From an uncultured Dorea sp. (GTDB taxonomy: Bacteria > Bacillota_A > Clostridia > Lachnospirales > Lachnospiraceae): 64,000 nt of DNA. The stretch spans positions 1 to 64,000 of the forward strand of contig CAJTRO010000009.1 in assembly GCA_910579015.1 (NCBI GenBank), given 5' to 3'. Within the stretch, counting starts at the first letter, position 1. Each line of letters begins with the position of its first letter. Both the position numbers and the translations under genes were made by a program. Positions 16,998 through 24,891 of the stretch are shown here, piece by piece. The notes beneath the pieces were generated by a model. That model did no database searches. It was not told where the DNA came from and worked only from the letters and a program-made list of their open reading frames with translations.

Positions 16998-17070
16998 CAA
17001 AAATACCGTCAAACCCCGCCAGCTTAAGGCATTCTGCCTATAGCTGACCACAAATCTGACGGCTTAAACC

Positions 17071-17091
17071 GTGCCCTCACGGCACATTTTT
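17071..17091 (+). terminator. Hairpin plus T-run inside the invertible segment
   Basis: GTGCC-CTCAC-GGCAC followed by ATTTTT, active on the plus strand as drawn. After inversion it would face left near the right-hand end, placed to stop transcripts arriving from the ATPase operon side. Confidence 0.5.
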
Positions 17092-17148
17092 GAATATAAT
17101 CTGCTGTCATTTTTCGACATGACAGACACAGCAGGCGGACACCGCCTC

Positions 17149-18339
17149 TTACTTCTGCACCAGGATCATCTCTGACAACCTCTGCATATTTGCCTGTTTC
17201 AACTGCATGGAGGGGTGGACATAGCGGTTCATAGTGATATTCACGCTGGCATGTCCAAGGATTTCGCTCAAGCTCTTCACATCGAATCCCAGTTCCACGC
17301 ATCTTGTGGCAAATGTATGCCGGAGCGTATGGTAATTGGCGTCCTCAATCTCACAGCATTTCAGGAGCTTCTTAAAATGATTCTGCATAGTGCGGGGCTC
17401 CACCCAGTTCTTCTCGCTTCCGGTCAGAAAATATCCGGATGCCGATCCCCTGACCGCTTGAAGGATCAGAAACAATTCTTCCGGGATCGGGATGGTACGG
17501 ATAGAACATTTACTCTTAGGCGTAGTCACGATAATCTTCGTTCTGGACTCTGCTTTCTGACCGTCAAGCCTGCCTTCTTCTTCGTATACGCCTGCCCTGC
17601 CCAGACTGTCCACCTGTATCCTCTGCATTGTCTGATGGATATGCATCGTCTTTTCCGGAAATGAAATATCCTCCCACCGCAGGGCGCACACCTCTCCTAC
17701 ACGGATTCCCGTAAGCAGGCAGAGTAACACTCCCACATTACGCATATTCAGATCTGACCGGATGTAACTACAGAGGACCTTCTGCTCATTCAGGCTGAAT
17801 ATGCGCATTTCCTTCGTAGTCTGCTTCACCATGACCGCCCTGGTATCACAGGGTATCGGAAATTTTCTTCCGGCATAATACCGGAAAATATTGCGGATCA
17901 AAGACAGTGCGTCCGATACCGTCTTGGCAGACAGACCGTTTCCCGACTGACCGCCCGATGTCAGAAGCGCATTACAGCAATCCTCCAGCACATCCTGTGT
18001 AATGTCCACAAACCGCATTTCCCCAAGCTCCGGACAGATGTAGGAATTCCAGAGATTCCAGTATTTTCTGTAGGTAGACTCTTTGGCCAGCGGCCGGATG
18101 TGGCTGAACCATTCCTCCGCAAGGGTATGAAAATGGACCAGCTTCGTTTCTGCCGGCTGAACTGCCGCAGGGAGGCGCATCATCTGCACTGCGTTCTGAA
18201 GCTTCAACCGTGTCTCCTTATACGACCGGGCATACACATAGCCGTATACCGCTTTTCCTGCCGCCGTCCGGTCCTTGATGTACCTCCCCTCCCATCTTCC
18301 GTCTTTTCGCTTATAAATGTTCTCTCCTCTTTTGGACAT
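17149..18339 (-). CDS. Tyrosine recombinase (putative invertase of the pilus switch)
   Basis: 396-residue phage-integrase-family recombinase, full length. Start at 18339 (MSKRGENIYKRKDGRWEGRY) is chosen for the GGAGGG ribosome site, over an upstream ATG at 18414. Order: N-terminal AP2-like DNA-binding segment, SAM-like core-binding domain (LAEEWFSHIRPLAKESTYRKY), catalytic domain with Arg in LLTGIRVGEVCALRWED, the H-x-x-R box YHTLRHTFATR, ILGHASVNITMNRYVH with the nucleophile Tyr at about 373. All catalytic residues are present. No excisionase, phage or conjugation genes accompany it, and both neighbours of the bracketed segment are housekeeping or pilus genes, so inversion of its own segment is a better fit than integration of a larger element. 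Confidence 0.93.
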   Translation of the reverse strand: MSKRGENIYKRKDGRWEGRYIKDRTAAGKAVYGYVYARSYKETRLKLQNAVQMMRLPAAVQPAETKLVHFHTLAEEWFSHIRPLAKESTYRKYWNLWNSYICPELGEMRFVDITQDVLEDCCNALLTSGGQSGNGLSAKTVSDALSLIRNIFRYYAGRKFPIPCDTRAVMVKQTTKEMRIFSLNEQKVLCSYIRSDLNMRNVGVLLCLLTGIRVGEVCALRWEDISFPEKTMHIHQTMQRIQVDSLGRAGVYEEEGRLDGQKAESRTKIIVTTPKSKCSIRTIPIPEELFLILQAVRGSASGYFLTGSEKNWVEPRTMQNHFKKLLKCCEIEDANYHTLRHTFATRCVELGFDVKSLSEILGHASVNITMNRYVHPSMQLKQANMQRLSEMILVQK

Positions 18340-18682
18340 ATCAAAAATCCCTCCTTTTCTGTGACTATTATTTTGACGGCTTTCAGGGAAAAGTGACAGT
18401 GAGAAATTTTGCATTATGCCTTATCAGATTGCTTTTTCATACCGAAGAATAGTATAGAAAGTTATTTCTTATGCATATTTTCTGTATAATTATGTATAGA
18501 ATGTGCTATATGTGTCATTTTCCGGGATTTTTGCATAAGATATAGTCCGGGGACTGGATGAGACCGATATCCCGCCGTTCACCGGCTGTCCGTGACGGTC
18601 GATCTACGCCCCGTCTATGTTAAGATTATGGTAAGATTATTACCAGATTGGTAATTATTCGATTTTGTTAATTTTAAGAACG
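18340..18682. other. Non-coding control region inside the invertible segment
   Basis: No credible gene is seen over about 400 bases. The left part is AT-rich with A/T runs upstream of the recombinase ribosome site, and probably holds its leftward promoter (a TATACT box on the minus strand near 18455 is the best weak candidate). The right part holds three phased AGATT boxes and then the promoter at 18683. Confidence 0.5.
18621..18649 (+). promoter_or_regulatory. Three AGATT direct repeats with exact 11-bp spacing
   Basis: AGATT starts at 18623, 18634 and 18645, i.e. one helical turn apart, in the context TAAGATTAT. SARP regulators are known to bind direct repeats at 11-bp spacing upstream of target promoters. 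The array ends 34 bases before the -35 box at 18683. It is a candidate operator for the BTAD regulator at 15009-16271, which would give positive feedback when the segment is inverted. Binding is inferred. Confidence 0.5.
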
Positions 18683-18711
18683 TTGACAAACGCATGGTCA
18701 TTTTGTAAAAT
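18683..18711 (+). promoter_or_regulatory. Strong sigma-70/A promoter pointing out of the invertible segment
   Basis: Consensus -35 TTGACA (18683-18688), 17-bp spacer, -10 TAAAAT (18706-18711). Transcription would start near 18718 and meet the right repeat and T-run within about 25 bases. No gene lies downstream in this direction: the next gene is convergent. Confidence 0.75.
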
Positions 18712-18742
18712 GAGTATATATCTTTGTGCCATGGCAGATGTT

Positions 18743-18764
18743 CGTAGAGCGGGATACTCTACGA
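18743..18764 (-). repeat. Right inverted repeat / recombinase core site
   Basis: Exact 22-bp inverted copy of 16976-16997. Its palindromic arms also form the stem of the terminator-like structure at 18743-18771. Confidence 0.85.
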
Positions 18765-18771
18765 TTTTTTT
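18743..18771 (+). terminator. Terminator formed by the right recombinase site
   Basis: Stem CGTAGAG/CTCTACG, 7-base loop, followed directly by ATTTTTTTG. It would stop the rightward transcript from 18683 in the present orientation. Confidence 0.55.
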
Positions 18772-18841
18772 GATCTTTTTTAATGTTTTTCTGATTTATG
18801 CAGAATATTCATGAGCGGATCGGACTGTTATCCTCTGTAAA

Positions 18842-18878
18842 AAATACACCCCGGACTCTTCATTTCCGGGGTGTATTT
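18842..18878. terminator. Terminator of the V-ATPase operon
   Basis: 13-bp perfect stem (AAATACACCCCGG and its complement) with an 11-base loop, directly after the stop of the subunit D gene. A/T flanks make it work in both directions, insulating the ATPase operon from the switch. Confidence 0.85.
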
Positions 18879-18883
18879 CTTAC

Positions 18884-19543
18884 TTATTCTCTTTCACTGT
18901 AATGATGCGCTTCTTCAAGCATCATATCTTTCACTTTCATCAGACGAATCTGTGAGCTTCTCTCGTTCTCGTCCAGCTTCATGGTGATATACTTGATCGT
19001 TGCCTGAGCTTCCGGGATTGTCACGTGCTCCAGCGCATTTACTCGGCGTCTGGTCTTCTCGATCTCTGCCGCCATAAGCTGGCACGCTTTCTCTGTCTCC
19101 GCAAGTTTCAGCATATCCGGCAGGATATCTGCCAGAGATTTTACGGCACCATCCAGATCGCTGGATGTAAATGCGAAACCGTAGGAATAGATATCGTTCG
19201 CATCCGCAGTCCTTGTCTTTGTCTCGAAGACAGGAATGTTAACGCTCATGACGTTCTTCTGTCCCACCTCAAGATTGACTTCCTGCTTCGGTGTCATAAG
19301 TGCTGTATTCAGTGTCGCCTCGTCCATTCCGGCCTTGGCTATGACAAAGTTCTTATTTGCAGAGAGGATTCCGGCTTCTACTTTCTGGCGAAGCGCCATG
19401 TTCTCCTTGACCAGATCCAGGAACTGACGCATCAGCTCATCACGTTTGTCCTTCAAGAGTTTATGTCCTCTTCTGGCTGTGACGAGTTTCCTCTTGGTCT
19501 TCGTCAGCTCCATACGGGTAGGAGTTATCTGTTTAGATGCCAT
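18884..19543 (-). CDS. ntpD: V/A-type ATPase subunit D (central stalk)
   Basis: 219 residues, the usual size. Forms the rotor shaft inside the A3B3 head with subunit F. Seen: the family start PTRMELTKTKRKLVTARRGHKLLKDKRDEL, a long coiled coil, and the C-terminal helix EIEKTRRRVNALEHVTIPEA. It is the last gene of the operon, 151 bases after the subunit B gene, and ends at a strong terminator. Confidence 0.96.
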   Translation of the reverse strand: MASKQITPTRMELTKTKRKLVTARRGHKLLKDKRDELMRQFLDLVKENMALRQKVEAGILSANKNFVIAKAGMDEATLNTALMTPKQEVNLEVGQKNVMSVNIPVFETKTRTADANDIYSYGFAFTSSDLDGAVKSLADILPDMLKLAETEKACQLMAAEIEKTRRRVNALEHVTIPEAQATIKYITMKLDENERSSQIRLMKVKDMMLEEAHHYSERE

Positions 19544-19694
19544 TTAATAGGTCCCCCTTATATCAAAATTCCCGCCATGCCAGCTTGATTCCGCTTCGCT
19601 TCTTCTCGCTGCGGGCTGACGCCCTATGCATCTGCATGAAAACTGTCATTTGTATGCACGCATACATGCCTGTTTTCATACATCTGCGCATGGC

Positions 19695-21068
19695 TTACTG
19701 CTTTCCATAATATTCATCTAAGAACTTGTCGTCTATACGTTTCAGCTCTGCTCTTGGCAGCATGGACAAGAGCTTCCAGCCGATTGACAGCGTTTCCTCG
19801 ATAGACCTGTCGTTCGTATATCCCTGAGACACGTACTCTTTCTCGAACGCCTCGGCGAATTCCGCATACTTAAGGTCGATCTCGGTAAGAGCCGCCTCAC
19901 CGAGGATGGTCATAAGCTCTTTCGCGTCCTTACCACGGGAGTAAGCTGCGAACAACTGGTTCATTGTATTTGCATGGTCTGCCCTTGTCTTGCCCTCGCC
20001 GATACCTTTATCTTTCAGACGTGAAAGTGAAGGCAGTACGTCGATCGGCGGCTGTAAGCCTTTGCGGTACAGCTCACGGCTTAAGATTACCTGTCCCTCT
20101 GTGATGTATCCGGTAAGGTCAGGAATCGGGTGTGTCTTATCATCTTCCGGCATGGTCAGGATCGGGATCATGGTGATACTTCCATTCTTGCCTCTCTGAC
20201 GTCCGGCTCTCTCATACATGGTCGCAAGGTCCGTGTACATATATCCAGGATATCCACGACGGCCTGGAACCTCTTTCTTAGCGGCGGAAATCTCACGAAG
20301 AGCGTCCGCATAGTTTGTGATATCCGTCAGGATAACCAGTACGTGCATATCCTTCTCGAAAGCAAGGTACTCTGCCGCGGTCAGCGCCATACGAGGCGTA
20401 GAGATACGCTCTACCGCCGGATCGTTCGCCAGGTTGATGAACAGGACCGTTCTGTCAATGGCTCCCGTCTCCTTAAAGGACTCGATAAAGTAGTTGGACT
20501 CCTCGAAGGTAATACCCATAGCCGCGAATACAACGGCGAAGTTCTCGTCCGTTCCGCGAACCTTCGCCTGTCTTGCGATCTGAGCCGCAAGCTGTGAGTG
20601 CGGCAGACCGGAACAGGAGAAGATAGGCAGCTTCTGTCCACGTACCAGTGTGTTCAGTCCGTCGATGGCGGATACACCTGTCTGGATAAACTCCTCAGGG
20701 TATACACGAGCCGCCGGGTTCATAGGCAGACCGTTGATATCTCTTCTTTCCTCCGGCAGGATCTCCGGACCGTCGTCGATCGGACGTCCCAGTCCGTCGA
20801 ATACACGTCCGAGCATATCGCCGGACACTCCAAGCTCCATGCTCCGTCCAAGGAAACGTACTTTACTGTTACTTAAGTTGATACCGGCAGCATTCTCATA
20901 GAGCTGTACGACAACTTCACTGCCGTCTACTTCCAGTACCTTACAACGACGCTTCTCGCCGCTGGCAAGCTCGATCTCACCGAGTTCGTCGAATGCGACG
21001 CCTTCCACGCCCTTTACCATCATAAGCGGTCCGGCAACTTCCTGTATGGTTCTATACTCTTTTGGCAT
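19695..21068 (-). CDS. ntpB: V/A-type ATPase subunit B (regulatory head subunit)
   Basis: 457 residues. Non-catalytic nucleotide-binding partner of subunit A in the hexameric head. Seen: EVAGPLMMVKGVEGV start, MLGRVFDGLGRPID, PIFSCSGLPHSQLAAQIARQ in place of a canonical P-loop (as expected for B subunits), and DITNYADALREISAAKKEVPGRRGYPGYMYTDL. Its start is two bases after the subunit A stop, so translation is coupled. Confidence 0.97.
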   Translation of the reverse strand: MPKEYRTIQEVAGPLMMVKGVEGVAFDELGEIELASGEKRRCKVLEVDGSEVVVQLYENAAGINLSNSKVRFLGRSMELGVSGDMLGRVFDGLGRPIDDGPEILPEERRDINGLPMNPAARVYPEEFIQTGVSAIDGLNTLVRGQKLPIFSCSGLPHSQLAAQIARQAKVRGTDENFAVVFAAMGITFEESNYFIESFKETGAIDRTVLFINLANDPAVERISTPRMALTAAEYLAFEKDMHVLVILTDITNYADALREISAAKKEVPGRRGYPGYMYTDLATMYERAGRQRGKNGSITMIPILTMPEDDKTHPIPDLTGYITEGQVILSRELYRKGLQPPIDVLPSLSRLKDKGIGEGKTRADHANTMNQLFAAYSRGKDAKELMTILGEAALTEIDLKYAEFAEAFEKEYVSQGYTNDRSIEETLSIGWKLLSMLPRAELKRIDDKFLDEYYGKQ

Positions 21069-21070
21069 AA

Positions 21071-22846
21071 TTAGAAGTCCTCCTTCCCAAACGCACCAGC
21101 AATCTCTGCGCTTAATTCATTCATAATCTTCTCGTATTCTGCCTCGATATTATCTGCCGTCGTATATTTGTAACGGCCGATACGCTCTCTTACATCCATT
21201 CCAAGGAGAACCTTCATAGACGCGCCCTTTGAAAGCGCCTCTGTTGCCTGCTCGTAGAATGCAAGAACCAGCTTCATCATCAGATACTGCTTCCGGAGCG
21301 GTGTATAGGTATCTACCTCATGGAAGGAGTTCTGATGCAGGAAGTCCTCACGGATAGAGCGTGCCGCTTCCATCTTAAGACGGTCTCCAGGAGACAGCGC
21401 ATCCATACCTACCATCTGTACGATCTCTTCCAATGCCGCCTCTTCTGTCAGAAGGCTCATCATCTTCTGACGTCCTTCCATCCAGTCCTCTGACACGGTT
21501 CCGTTGAACCAGTCATGCATGTTATCCAGATACAGAGAATAACTGGTCAGCCAGTTGATCGCCGGGAAATGTCTCTTATAAGCAAGCGCCGCATCCAGTC
21601 CCCAGAATACCTTAACGATACGCAGGGTTGCCTGGGATACAGGCTCGGAAGTATCACCGCCCGGAGGAGATACCGCACCGATTACAGACAGCGCGCCCTC
21701 TCTTGCATCCTTACCAAGGGAGATCACACGGCCGGCTCTCTCGTAGAACTCAGCCAGACGAGATCCAAGGTATGCAGGATAACCTTCCTCACCAGGCATC
21801 TCTTCCAGACGTCCGGACATCTCACGGAGCGCCTCTGCCCAACGGGAGGTGGAGTCTGCCATCAACGCCACGGAATATCCCATATCACGGAAATACTCTG
21901 CGATCGTGATACCTGTATAGATGGATGCCTCACGAGCCGCGAAAGGCATATCAGAGGTATTGGCGATCAGAACGGTTCTCTCCATCAATGAACGTCCCGT
22001 CTTCGGATCCTTCAGTTCCGGGAACTCGTTCAGAACGTCCGTCATCTCATTTCCACGCTCGCCGCAGCCGATATATACTACGATGTCAGCCTCAGCCCAC
22101 TTCGCAAGCTGATGCTGGATAACTGTCTTGCCGCTTCCGAATGGTCCCGGAACAGCCGCAACACCACCCTTTGCGATCGGGAAGAACATGTCTACAACTC
22201 TCTGTCCTGTTACAAGCGGTGCGTCCAGAGGAAGCTTCTTCACGTATGGACGGCCTTTACGAACCGGCCATCTCTGCATCATGGTAAGCTCTTTGTCGCC
22301 GTCCTTGGTCGTAACCACGGCAACAACCTCTTCCACTGTGAACTCGCCGGATTTGATCTCTTTTACCTTACCGGATACTCCGTAAGGAACCATGATCTTC
22401 TGCTCAACGACTTGTGTCTCCTGTACCGTACCCAGAACGTCGCCGGCTTCTACTTCGTCGCCGACCTTAGCAACCGGGACAAATGCCCACTTCTTATCTC
22501 TCTTCAGAGACGCAACCTCAACACCACGCTGAAGGTTATTTCCCGAAATCTTCATAATATCATCAAGCGGACGCTGAATTCCGTCATAAATGCTTGTGAT
22601 AAGGCCAGGTCCAAGTTCAACGGACATAGGCGCTCCTGTAGACTCTACCGGCTCGCCGGGCCCAAGGCCAGATGTCTCCTCATATACCTGGATGGATGCC
22701 TCATCTCCATGCATCTCGATGATCTCTCCAATCAGGCGCCGCTCGCTGACACGTACAACGTCAGACATGTTCGCATCACGCATACCAGATGCGATGACCA
22801 GCGGTCCTGCTACTTTTTTAATCGTACCTGTACTACTCATTTGCAC
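21071..22846 (-). CDS. ntpA: V/A-type ATPase subunit A (catalytic)
   Basis: 591 residues, full length. Hydrolyses or makes ATP in the head. Seen: Walker A PGPFGSGKTV, the non-homologous insert typical of A subunits (residues about 110-190), GCGERGNEMTDVLNEFPEL and STSRWAEALREMSGRLEEMPGEEGYPAYL. The GTG at 22846 has the better-spaced ribosome site (AAAGGTAGGG, six bases); an ATG two codons later is the alternative. The intergenic hairpin at 22871-22906 precedes it. Confidence 0.97.
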   Translation of the reverse strand: MQMSSTGTIKKVAGPLVIASGMRDANMSDVVRVSERRLIGEIIEMHGDEASIQVYEETSGLGPGEPVESTGAPMSVELGPGLITSIYDGIQRPLDDIMKISGNNLQRGVEVASLKRDKKWAFVPVAKVGDEVEAGDVLGTVQETQVVEQKIMVPYGVSGKVKEIKSGEFTVEEVVAVVTTKDGDKELTMMQRWPVRKGRPYVKKLPLDAPLVTGQRVVDMFFPIAKGGVAAVPGPFGSGKTVIQHQLAKWAEADIVVYIGCGERGNEMTDVLNEFPELKDPKTGRSLMERTVLIANTSDMPFAAREASIYTGITIAEYFRDMGYSVALMADSTSRWAEALREMSGRLEEMPGEEGYPAYLGSRLAEFYERAGRVISLGKDAREGALSVIGAVSPPGGDTSEPVSQATLRIVKVFWGLDAALAYKRHFPAINWLTSYSLYLDNMHDWFNGTVSEDWMEGRQKMMSLLTEEAALEEIVQMVGMDALSPGDRLKMEAARSIREDFLHQNSFHEVDTYTPLRKQYLMMKLVLAFYEQATEALSKGASMKVLLGMDVRERIGRYKYTTADNIEAEYEKIMNELSAEIAGAFGKEDF

Positions 22847-22870
22847 GAATCACCCTACCTTTCTACATCC

Positions 22871-22906
22871 CGCCGACTTGGCGAGGTTCTCTCGAGCCCA
22901 GTGGCG
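22871..22906 (-). other. Intercistronic hairpin before ntpA
   Basis: Outer CGCC/GGCG stem with an inner GAGA-capped stem-loop. Related in sequence and shape to 24827-24860 (shared run CTTTGC/CTCGCC, CTCGA, and GAAACATC upstream), with different but still paired outer stems. Confidence 0.45.
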
Positions 22907-22920
22907 TGGATGTTTCATTA

Positions 22921-23241
22921 TCACTGTTGTGAAAATACGATATCTGAACCTACGGCAATCTCCACCGACTTCTTAACTCCTGCAACTCCCGCTCCGGTAT
23001 TGCCCGCAATACCCGGAATCTGGATGATCGCCGGAGTGATCTGCTCCTGATATCTCGAAATCTCATGCTTCAGCTCTGCCGCCCATTTCTCCGTAACATA
23101 GATCACTCCATATTTGCCGGAGGCGAGCCTTCCGAGCTTCTCTGCTGCTTCTTCCCGGGTACTTACTGGGAATGTGTCAAGGCCCAGTGTCGCGAAGCCA
23201 TAGATACTGTCATAGTCGCCTAATACTGCAATCCTATACAT
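22921..23241 (-). CDS. ntpG: V/A-type ATPase subunit F (central stalk)
   Basis: 106 residues. Rotor subunit that binds subunit D. Seen: MYRIAVLGDYDSIYGFATLGLDTFPV, the Rossmann-like start of the family, and IIQIPGIAGNTGAGV near the end. Overlaps the end of the subunit C gene by eight bases. Confidence 0.95.
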   Translation of the reverse strand: MYRIAVLGDYDSIYGFATLGLDTFPVSTREEAAEKLGRLASGKYGVIYVTEKWAAELKHEISRYQEQITPAIIQIPGIAGNTGAGVAGVKKSVEIAVGSDIVFSQQ

Positions 23242-24202
23242 ACATCTCCCTTACCCTTTCCCGGATTGAATCATCGGGTAAATCATTTAGTTTCCCGGAA
23301 AGTATGATTCGTACCGTTTTAATCTCATTCTGTCTCGCAATTACATAAGCCACTACCGGCCCTATGGTAAATGCATTATATTTCTGCGGACTGATCGTCT
23401 GGATGATGCGGTTGTCGCACCAACGCTCGAATGCTGACGGAGAATCGACAAGCGCCTCTGCTCCCTCCGCATAAGCGGTTCCTGTCAGATACTCACGGAT
23501 CGCATCCTGGCCGCTTAACGCCGCCTTAGATAACTGATCCACGCTGATGCTGCTGCATTCAGCCATCGCCCGCTTCATGAATTCCATTGATTTCGCGGTT
23601 TTCTGTGAACGCACGGCTATCTTGATATCGGCAACAGCCACCGTAGACTCCGCATAATCGCGGATGATCGGTGCCTTCGCCGCTTTTCCGGCCGCATAGA
23701 CCGCATCAAGCGCCGCCTTGTCGATGATCACATCGCACAACTGTCCGTCCCTGGTGTGAAGAAGCGCCTCATACGCCTCTTCTGCCGCATGCTGCATACT
23801 CGCCGGAAGCTTTCCGAAATTCTTCTCTTCGACGATCTCTACCATCTCTTTTCCGGAAATCTCCACATCGTCATAGAAGATATGGCGTCCACTGTCGCTC
23901 GTGCACACTTCCTTGATTGCGGCTTTCAGGTTATGGAAAAGCTTCGGATAAGAAAGAACTGCGAAGTTGTCCATATCAATGGACAGCTCGCGCACAACCT
24001 CCCAGATCTTCTCCTCTTCCCTGGTCAGTATCGCCTCCGCATTTCCCGAAGTCTCACTGTCGCCCCATCCGCGCTCCTCCAGAAACTGCAGGCACTGCCC
24101 GTAGTCCTGGCAGGCGATCAGCTGGTCAATGACAGCGTTCGAGAACAGAGACACTTCCAAAGCACGTATGCGCGCAACCGCGTAGGTATATTGTTCACTC
24201 AT
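23234..24202 (-). CDS. ntpC: V/A-type ATPase subunit C (d-type adaptor)
   Basis: 322 residues, all helical, no membrane segment. Couples the central stalk to the c-ring. Seen: YTYAVARIRALEVSLFSNAVIDQLI at the start and PVVAYVIARQNEIKTVRIILSGKLN near the end, both typical of the family. Lies nine bases after the subunit E stop. Confidence 0.94.
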   Translation of the reverse strand: MSEQYTYAVARIRALEVSLFSNAVIDQLIACQDYGQCLQFLEERGWGDSETSGNAEAILTREEEKIWEVVRELSIDMDNFAVLSYPKLFHNLKAAIKEVCTSDSGRHIFYDDVEISGKEMVEIVEEKNFGKLPASMQHAAEEAYEALLHTRDGQLCDVIIDKAALDAVYAAGKAAKAPIIRDYAESTVAVADIKIAVRSQKTAKSMEFMKRAMAECSSISVDQLSKAALSGQDAIREYLTGTAYAEGAEALVDSPSAFERWCDNRIIQTISPQKYNAFTIGPVVAYVIARQNEIKTVRIILSGKLNDLPDDSIRERVREMYV

Positions 24203-24211
24203 CAGCGCCTC

Positions 24212-24805
24212 CTACGAAAATAACATACGATGAACCTTATCTGCTAATTCATCTCTCTTTGCATCAAACATTGCCCTCAACGTACAGTTCTCTTCAATAC
24301 CGCCGTATACAAGGACGAAACCGTTCTCGATATTCATTCCTTTTCTGGCCACTTTGAGACTTCCGCCGTTTGCCTGTGCTTTCTGCTGGGCATCCTGTTC
24401 GAATCCCGCCGGCAGCCTCTTAAGATCTTCTGCTGAGAAGAAGATCTCTCCCTCCTGGGACAGCGCATACTTGCCAAGCATCTTAAGGATCAGTTCAAAA
24501 TACTCCTTATCACCCAGACTGGTCACTGTCTCATATGCCTTATCAAGCACTGCCGCGATCATCTCCTGCTTCGCTCCAAGGATCTTCGTTCTGCGCTGCA
24601 AGTCGATGGATGATACGACACGTTCTTTATAATTAGCCACTTCTGATGCTGATTTCTGGGAGATGCTGCTCTGCCGTTTTTCGGCTTCCGCCTTCGCCTG
24701 ACTGAGGATGTCTTCTGCCTCGGCATTCGCTTTTGCCGTCTTTGCGTCGGCAGCCGCCTTCGCCTCATTCAGGATTTGACTTTTCATTTTATCTAATCCA
24801 GCCAT
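24212..24805 (-). CDS. ntpE: V/A-type ATPase subunit E (peripheral stalk)
   Basis: 197 residues. Stator protein pairing with the ntpF product. Seen: an Ala/Lys/Glu-rich coiled coil over residues 1-70 and the globular C-terminal domain with GIEENCTLRAMFDAKRDELADKV. The second related hairpin (24827-24860) lies just upstream. Confidence 0.93.
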   Translation of the reverse strand: MAGLDKMKSQILNEAKAAADAKTAKANAEAEDILSQAKAEAEKRQSSISQKSASEVANYKERVVSSIDLQRRTKILGAKQEMIAAVLDKAYETVTSLGDKEYFELILKMLGKYALSQEGEIFFSAEDLKRLPAGFEQDAQQKAQANGGSLKVARKGMNIENGFVLVYGGIEENCTLRAMFDAKRDELADKVHRMLFS

Positions 24806-24826
24806 AGCTATTTGCTCCTCCTATAT

Positions 24827-24860
24827 CTGCCGCTTAGCAAAGCTCTTTCGAGCCTGGCAG
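24827..24860 (-). other. Intercistronic hairpin before ntpE
   Basis: Outer CTGCC/GGCAG stem enclosing a perfect GCTC-GAAA-GAGC tetraloop hairpin. Related to 22871-22906; outer pairs differ yet remain complementary, which argues for selected RNA structure. Confidence 0.5.
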
Positions 24861-24891
24861 CAATGATGTTTCCTTCTTTACTCTCTTCTTA

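Larger units (their letters stand above)
16976..18764. mobile_element. Putative invertible promoter segment carrying its own tyrosine recombinase
   Basis: Seen: two exact 22-bp inverted repeats bound a 1.79-kb segment with one recombinase gene and an outward promoter. Each repeat has 7-bp arms CGTAGAG / CTCTACG around a 7-bp asymmetric spacer (TATCCCG in the left copy, its complement in the right). That is the usual layout of a tyrosine recombinase core, and opposite spacer orientation dictates inversion. Known: invertible promoters flanked by such repeats control surface structures in gut bacteria. Inferred: in the present orientation the promoter (18683-18711) faces right, away from the pilus operon; after inversion it would lie at about 17029-17057 facing left, some 116 bases before the start at 16906. 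Confidence 0.75.

Noticed and set aside
16982..17012. Alternative leftward promoter TTGACG-N19-GATACT across the left repeat in the present orientation
   Set aside because: Spacer is too long and the -10 is poor. It may give basal expression, so the OFF state may be leaky, but it is not supported as a main promoter.
16976..18764. Insertion sequence with terminal inverted repeats
   Set aside because: The single gene is a tyrosine recombinase and not a DDE transposase, no target duplication is seen, and the repeats have a recombinase core layout.
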